64,000 nucleotides of DNA from Rhizoclosmatium globosum (Eukaryota; Chytridiomycota; Chytridiomycetes; Chytridiales; Chytriomycetaceae): positions 310,001 through 374,000 of the forward strand of contig MCGO01000006.1 of assembly GCA_002104985.1 (NCBI GenBank), read 5' to 3'. Each line of letters begins with the position of its first letter. Within the stretch, counting starts at the first letter, position 1. Shown here in pieces: positions 60,090-64,000 of this stretch. Under the pieces are notes generated by a model. The model was not told the origin of the DNA, made no database searches, and saw nothing but the letters and a program-made list of their open reading frames with translations. The position numbers and the translations under genes are program-made.

Positions 60090-60446
60090 TGGTAGTGTAT
60101 GAGGTTTGTTTTTTACGCTAAAGGACGCAAAATACTTCCATATCGCAAGAGAAGGTGCATATTTCTGTCGATTCCATGACTAGTAATAATGCAGCTGCTT
60201 TTGACGTTTCTGGGCTGAGTAACAATTCTTGAATTAGACTCCCCGACGTGATACGACAAAGAAATTAATTATCAGTAGCTTGGCTGTCGGATACAAGCGA
60301 AAGTAGATTCGACGTAGTTTGTGAAAAAACGATAGCTTGTTGGAATTTGTGAAAGCGACATAAATGATAGAATTATCAAATACGACTGCGCCACATAAAG
60401 ATAGAGGCGATTATTCCAAAGTTGATCAGGAACAAGTTGATTTCAT
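60090..60446. other. Spacer upstream of aquaporin 5
   Basis: About 360 bases with no gene. Holds the promoter of aquaporin 5 and the 3' end of the CHCHD5-like gene. No repeat seen. Confidence 0.4.
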
Positions 60447-60853
60447 TTATTTGGATTCTTGAACATTCGCCATCGAGTGAGCCTGCATCTTAGCAGCCAT
60501 GTATTGATCGCTCTGTGATACTTCGCTATGTGTGCATGCATACAACTGCTTGACTATCTCTGAGCAGGCAAGGTGTGTGTCAGTCGGGTTCGCCCGCACA
60601 CAGTCTTCGTAGGCTCCAATCTGCGGCTGGCAGCGCTGCTTAACACTACGAACTGATTCGACATTGACTTCGGCACACTTGGTCAGGGACAGTTTGAGCT
60701 GCTGGCATGGACTCTCGAAGTTGGGCTGGTGTTTGTCAATGCACTCACTGTCAAAGAGTCAGCTTTCTTCAAATGGTTTGGACGAGCTACTTACCCATAC
60801 TCTTTGAGTTGCAGGCCGCAATGTTTCTCCACAAGACTGAGAACGCTGTCCAT
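60447..60853 (-). CDS. Twin CX9C protein, CHCHD5-like
   Basis: Small intermembrane-space type protein imported by the Mia40 pathway. Two exons. The start MDSVLSLVEKHCGLQLKEYG at 60853 runs through a 69-base intron into ECIDKHQPNFESPCQQLKLS. Cys pairs are spaced CX9C: HCGLQLKEYGEC, PCQQLKLSLTKC, RCQPQIGAYEDC and ACSEIVKQLYAC, that is four helices with eight Cys, as in CHCHD5. The end is AKMQAHSMANVQESK. It interrupts the aquaporin array without obvious functional relation. Confidence 0.88.
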
Positions 60854-61021
60854 CTCTTTCACAGCTGGAAGTTTAGTCGGAAGAAAAAGAAGAGAAATGG
60901 CTGAAAGAAACGGTAAGGAAGAGTAGAGAACAAAAGATATCGGATATTTCAGTTTCAGCAATCATCATATCTTCTTCATATGTTATCGTTTTTACATTGT
61001 CTGCATAAAACTCAAAACAAA

Positions 61022-62005
61022 ATGGCGTTTGAGAAACGATCAATCGCCAAGCTGGCCCTCCAGTCCGCAACCGAGATGCTCGGTACCCACTTGATCTGTG
61101 TTCGCATTTGATACTGAACCACTATCGTCCCATAGGAATGTTCATCTTCATCTTCCTTGCCCTTGGCGGTGTCCAGTCCGCTCTCTACACCAACAACGAT
61201 GCTGCCCGTGCCCTCAACCCAACCCTTGCCTACATTGAGATCTCAATCTGTTTCGGATGTAGGTTACATTGGCCGTTCAGGGTCCTTTAGCAGTTCCCAA
61301 TTTAACCATGTGCTATGATTCGTAGTTGGTCTTGCTGCCGCCATCTTCTTTGCCTATCGTATTTCGGGAGGTGCCTTGAACCCAGCCGTCAACTTTGGTC
61401 TCTTTGTTGCTGGAGTGATGTAAGACACATCTGATCCACATCTGACTCCTACCCAAACTTGCGCTGAAAAACCCCCCCACTGAACAGGGATCCAATCACT
61501 CTTGTCGCTTACACAATCTCTCAATCTCTCGGTGCAACTCTTGCCTGTGCTGTCGTGTCCCAGGTCTTTCCTGGAACATTCAAGGGTGCCAATCAAGTCT
61601 TTGCTCCAACTACCACTGCTCAAGCATTCTTCCTCGAAGTTGTTTTGACAATGGGTCTTGTTTTGACTGTTTTGTTCTTGGCGGTTGAGAAGAGCAAGGT
61701 TGCGTTTTGGGCTCCCATGATGATCGGAATCTACGGTAAGTCATCCACCTATACATCAATGATTGCTGACCTCTTTCTATTCATAACCAGTCTTCATTGC
61801 TCACCTTCTCGCGATTCCTTACACAAACACCTCAATCAACCCAGCCCGTTCTTTCGGTGCCTCAGTCGTTTCTGGAATTTGGAACGACCACTGGCTCTTC
61901 TGGGTCGCTCCACTTGTTGGAGGTGCCATTGCCGGTATCATTTACAGATTGTACAAAGCTGTTTCGTACGAAACTTTGAACCCAGGCCAAGACGCGGACC
62001 ACTAA
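61022..62005 (+). CDS. Aquaporin 6 of array (opposite strand)
   Basis: The only aquaporin of the array on the + strand. Start [20 protein letters not shown] at 61022. Five exons with the same splice points as the others. It has [117 protein letters not shown], and [20 protein letters not shown]. It ends LNPGQDADH like aquaporin 1. Water-type selectivity residues. It is divergent from the CHCHD5-like gene with 168 bases between starts. Confidence 0.94.
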
Positions 62006-62163
62006 ATCCCGTGATTTAGAGGTTTACTTCCTCCTTCTTCCTCTTTCGTTGTTAGTCGTGATACAAAAATAGATATATACTATGCAGTAAATATTGGAAT
62101 TACGATTGCTGCTTTAATATTGATTGTATTACAAACTGAATGAGAAACCTAAATTAATATCAC

Positions 62164-63647
62164 TTAAACAAAGGCAACGAGGCTCATAATAAATGCTGCA
62201 GCGACCAAAAAACCAGCACAATGCTTGTTCGCACTAGACTTGGCGTTCGCAGTTGTGGTAGCAGCTCCCGTCGCAGCCGAAGCAGCAACTGTTTGTGTCG
62301 CAGAAGCAACAACTGGCTTTGTCGGCGAGGCCCACGTCATACGTCCCTTCGCATCCAACGCATCGACAAGTCCCAAGAACGCGTTTCGTGTGGCAGTGTC
62401 GTTACTCACTTTGAAATCAGTCCAGAATTCTTCCTTCTGTACCACAGTTTTAAAAAAAAAAAACTTCGTTGTCCTTTTCATGCGAACGTACCTTTGCAAT
62501 GTCAAAGATGTATACCGCCTGCAAAAGTGGGAACTGATCCAAAAAATCAGATGACAGAATGGGGGACCAAAACGCTTTTTGAAAGGTGGCTTGGTCAACG
62601 TAGTTCACTACGTTTGGGATAAATTGGCCAGTTCCTGGAAGCGTTCCCGATCCCGATTCCCATGCTCCTGATGCCTCTGAAATCTAAGAATTCGCGTTAA
62701 ATCAAAGCTTCAACCCAATGATATGTACGTACAACAAAAGGCTTGTTGAAGGTAACAGCGTATTCGTTGTATATCGTGTAAATGGACTCATTGATGTACG
62801 AAGTAGGCATGGCTCCATTGGATCCAAACCCTTTGTAGTACACAGAAGTTCCAATCCAATCAACGTAGTCCGGCCCAGGCCTGCAGTATGCAAAGTCAGG
62901 CATATTCCCTTCATCAGTCGAAAAGCTTACCAGTAACTCTTGTCTCCTGGCATCAAATCAAAGTTAGGACTCCACACAAAAACAACATTCGGGTTATATT
63001 GCTTGATAATCTTGTACATTTGTTTCCAAGTCGCAATGTATTCCTCAGGTGTTGCATGAGTTGGACCATAATAGAACCATGACCCATTCATTTCAGGACA
63101 CCTATTTTAGCCATTGATTATTACGAATTAAGTATTATTAACTGTGATTATGCATGACTAACCATCGAACAAAGAGCTTTCGACCCGTTCCAGAAAGCTG
63201 GGCCGCAAGCCTCTTGGCCAATTTAACAAGTCCTTCTTCTGTCACCAATTCAAGACCGTGTGTTCCATTGTTGAGAATATTGTTAGCATCTATTTTGGAT
63301 ATAAGTCCACTGTGGCTGTGTCGAAAACCACTCAAACTTACACACAGTGACAAATGCAGAGGCATCCGTCCCATCGTCCCACTTGCTGATATCTCTCATG
63401 AAGTTGGGGTCATTTGGAATCGGATCGAGGATGACATCGGTGGCATCCGGGGTCAGGGCGTAAGGGATGGACATCTCTGTTTGGAATGAGGGTAGCGGCG
63501 GTTTCCCATCCGTGCGTTCCAGGAGGCTGGAGTATTGTCTGTGTACCAGAACCATGTACCGAGAGTTAACTTGGACTGTGCAAGCGTTGCTGAGATGTTG
63601 CAGAGGATAAAGAGGAATGCAAAGGCAGTTGGATGATGAGGCAGCAT
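62164..63647 (-). CDS. Secreted GH26-like glycoside hydrolase, GPI-type C-terminus
   Basis: Signal peptide MLPHHPTAFAFLFILCNISA. The mature part starts LTLGTWFWYTDNTP. The family GH26 (beta-mannanase and related) signature is CPEMNGSWFYYGP near 63090, with the acid/base Glu, then NPNVVFVWSPNFD, YVDWIGTSVYYKGFG and, near 62690, ISEASGAWESG with the likely nucleophile Glu. Later exons give GQFIPNVVNYVDQATFQKAF and FWTDFKVSNDTATRNAFLGL. The end is Ala/Thr-rich followed by a hydrophobic stretch (AGFLVAAAFIMSLVAFV), as in GPI-anchored wall proteins. About seven exons; one intron has a run of eleven or twelve A on the + strand (62452-62463). A base may be missing near 63530. The substrate is not known. 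Confidence 0.78.
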
Positions 63648-63765
63648 TTTGATTGAAAAAAATCAACCCGTAAATTGGCGGGAATGAATGCTGCTTTCAT
63701 TAATTTGAAAAGGAAAGCGGCACAACGGCAAGAGTATCAATCAAATTGTCAATGGTAGTTGTACT

Positions 63766-64000
63766 TTATAATCCTACTCTAAATTCATCATTTGACTGAG
63801 GCTTCCATGGCCAATCAGGCCTACTCGAAAATTCAATGCCATAGTTCGATTCCAGATATTCAAGAAGAGCAGCTGATGATGGAAGGACGTTAAAGTGCTT
63901 CTTTTCCATCTTGGATTGTGACTTCTCGAGCATCATCATGAGGTGGTGATGAAGAATAAAATAGTTGGTTCCTGCAACAGCTCCCAATATAAGCTCGAAA
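63766..64000 (-). CDS. C-terminal end of an unrecognised gene
   Basis: The gene continues beyond the right edge. The visible end reads FELILGAVAGTNYFILHHHL, MMMLEKSQSKMEKKHFNVLP, SSAALLEYLESNYGIEFSSR, PDWPWKPQSNDEFRVGL. There is one hydrophobic stretch and no motif I can name. Stop at 63766-63768. Confidence 0.5.
   Translation of the reverse strand, partial: FELILGAVAGTNYFILHHHLMMMLEKSQSKMEKKHFNVLPSSAALLEYLESNYGIEFSSRPDWPWKPQSNDEFRVGL

Noticed and set aside
54309..62005. Aquaglyceroporin identity for the MIP array
   Set aside because: The residues after the second NPA and in helix 6 are those of water channels: no Asp follows NPAR.

Overview
The window looks like the nuclear genome of a zoosporic (chytrid-type) fungus. 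Genes are dense and split by many short GT-AG introns, mostly 40-70 bases. Fungal markers include an MMM1 ERMES subunit, NCA2, a CSF1-type bridge protein and a PHO80-like cyclin. Two genes argue against a yeast or mould: a Kintoun/DNAAF2-like dynein assembly factor, which implies a motile flagellum, and a seven-helix receptor with a Frizzled-type cysteine-rich domain. No species can be named from sequence alone.

Layout. 1-2,101: broken end of an unknown gene and a RagA/Gtr1 GTPase. 2,151-8,634: coiled-coil protein, two tandem Rolling-stone/FAR-17a-like membrane proteins, the Frizzled-like receptor, a PH-domain protein. 8,711-24,439: SNF5/SFH1, NCA2, Kintoun-like, CPSF2/CFT2, ATP-dependent DNA ligase, PHO80-like cyclin, NPRL2. 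24,490-36,924: a roughly 3,000-residue CSF1/BLTP1 lipid-transfer protein and a protein with three cyclic-nucleotide-binding domains. 36,925-43,584: gene-poor, with a decayed DNA transposon flanked by 50-base inverted repeats, tRNA-Gln, U1 snRNA, two small secreted cysteine-rich proteins and tRNA-Leu. 43,878-52,225: URA5, RPC11, a FYR-domain (TBRG1-like) protein, eEF1B-beta, MPV17/SYM1, dynactin p62 and MMM1. 52,284-62,005: a four-helix mucin-like SH3 membrane protein followed by six aquaporins, with a CHCHD5-like gene inserted among them. 62,164-64,000: a GH26-like secreted glycosidase and the end of an unknown gene.

Functional links. GTR1 and NPRL2 belong to one pathway (GATOR1 acts on the Rag GTPase upstream of TORC1). 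CSF1 and MMM1 are both organelle-contact lipid-transfer proteins. The SH3 membrane protein has the layout of the yeast osmosensor Sho1, fused to an extracellular Ser/Thr-rich stretch, and lies directly beside the aquaporin array; this is the most interesting neighbourhood here.

Caution on the sequence. At least fifteen otherwise well conserved genes have a one-base loss, almost always in a short homopolymer; the base restores the family reading frame. This pattern fits residual long-read assembly error better than pseudogenes. The first 2.1 kb is the worst affected. Exon boundaries below come from reading splice signals and homology by eye.
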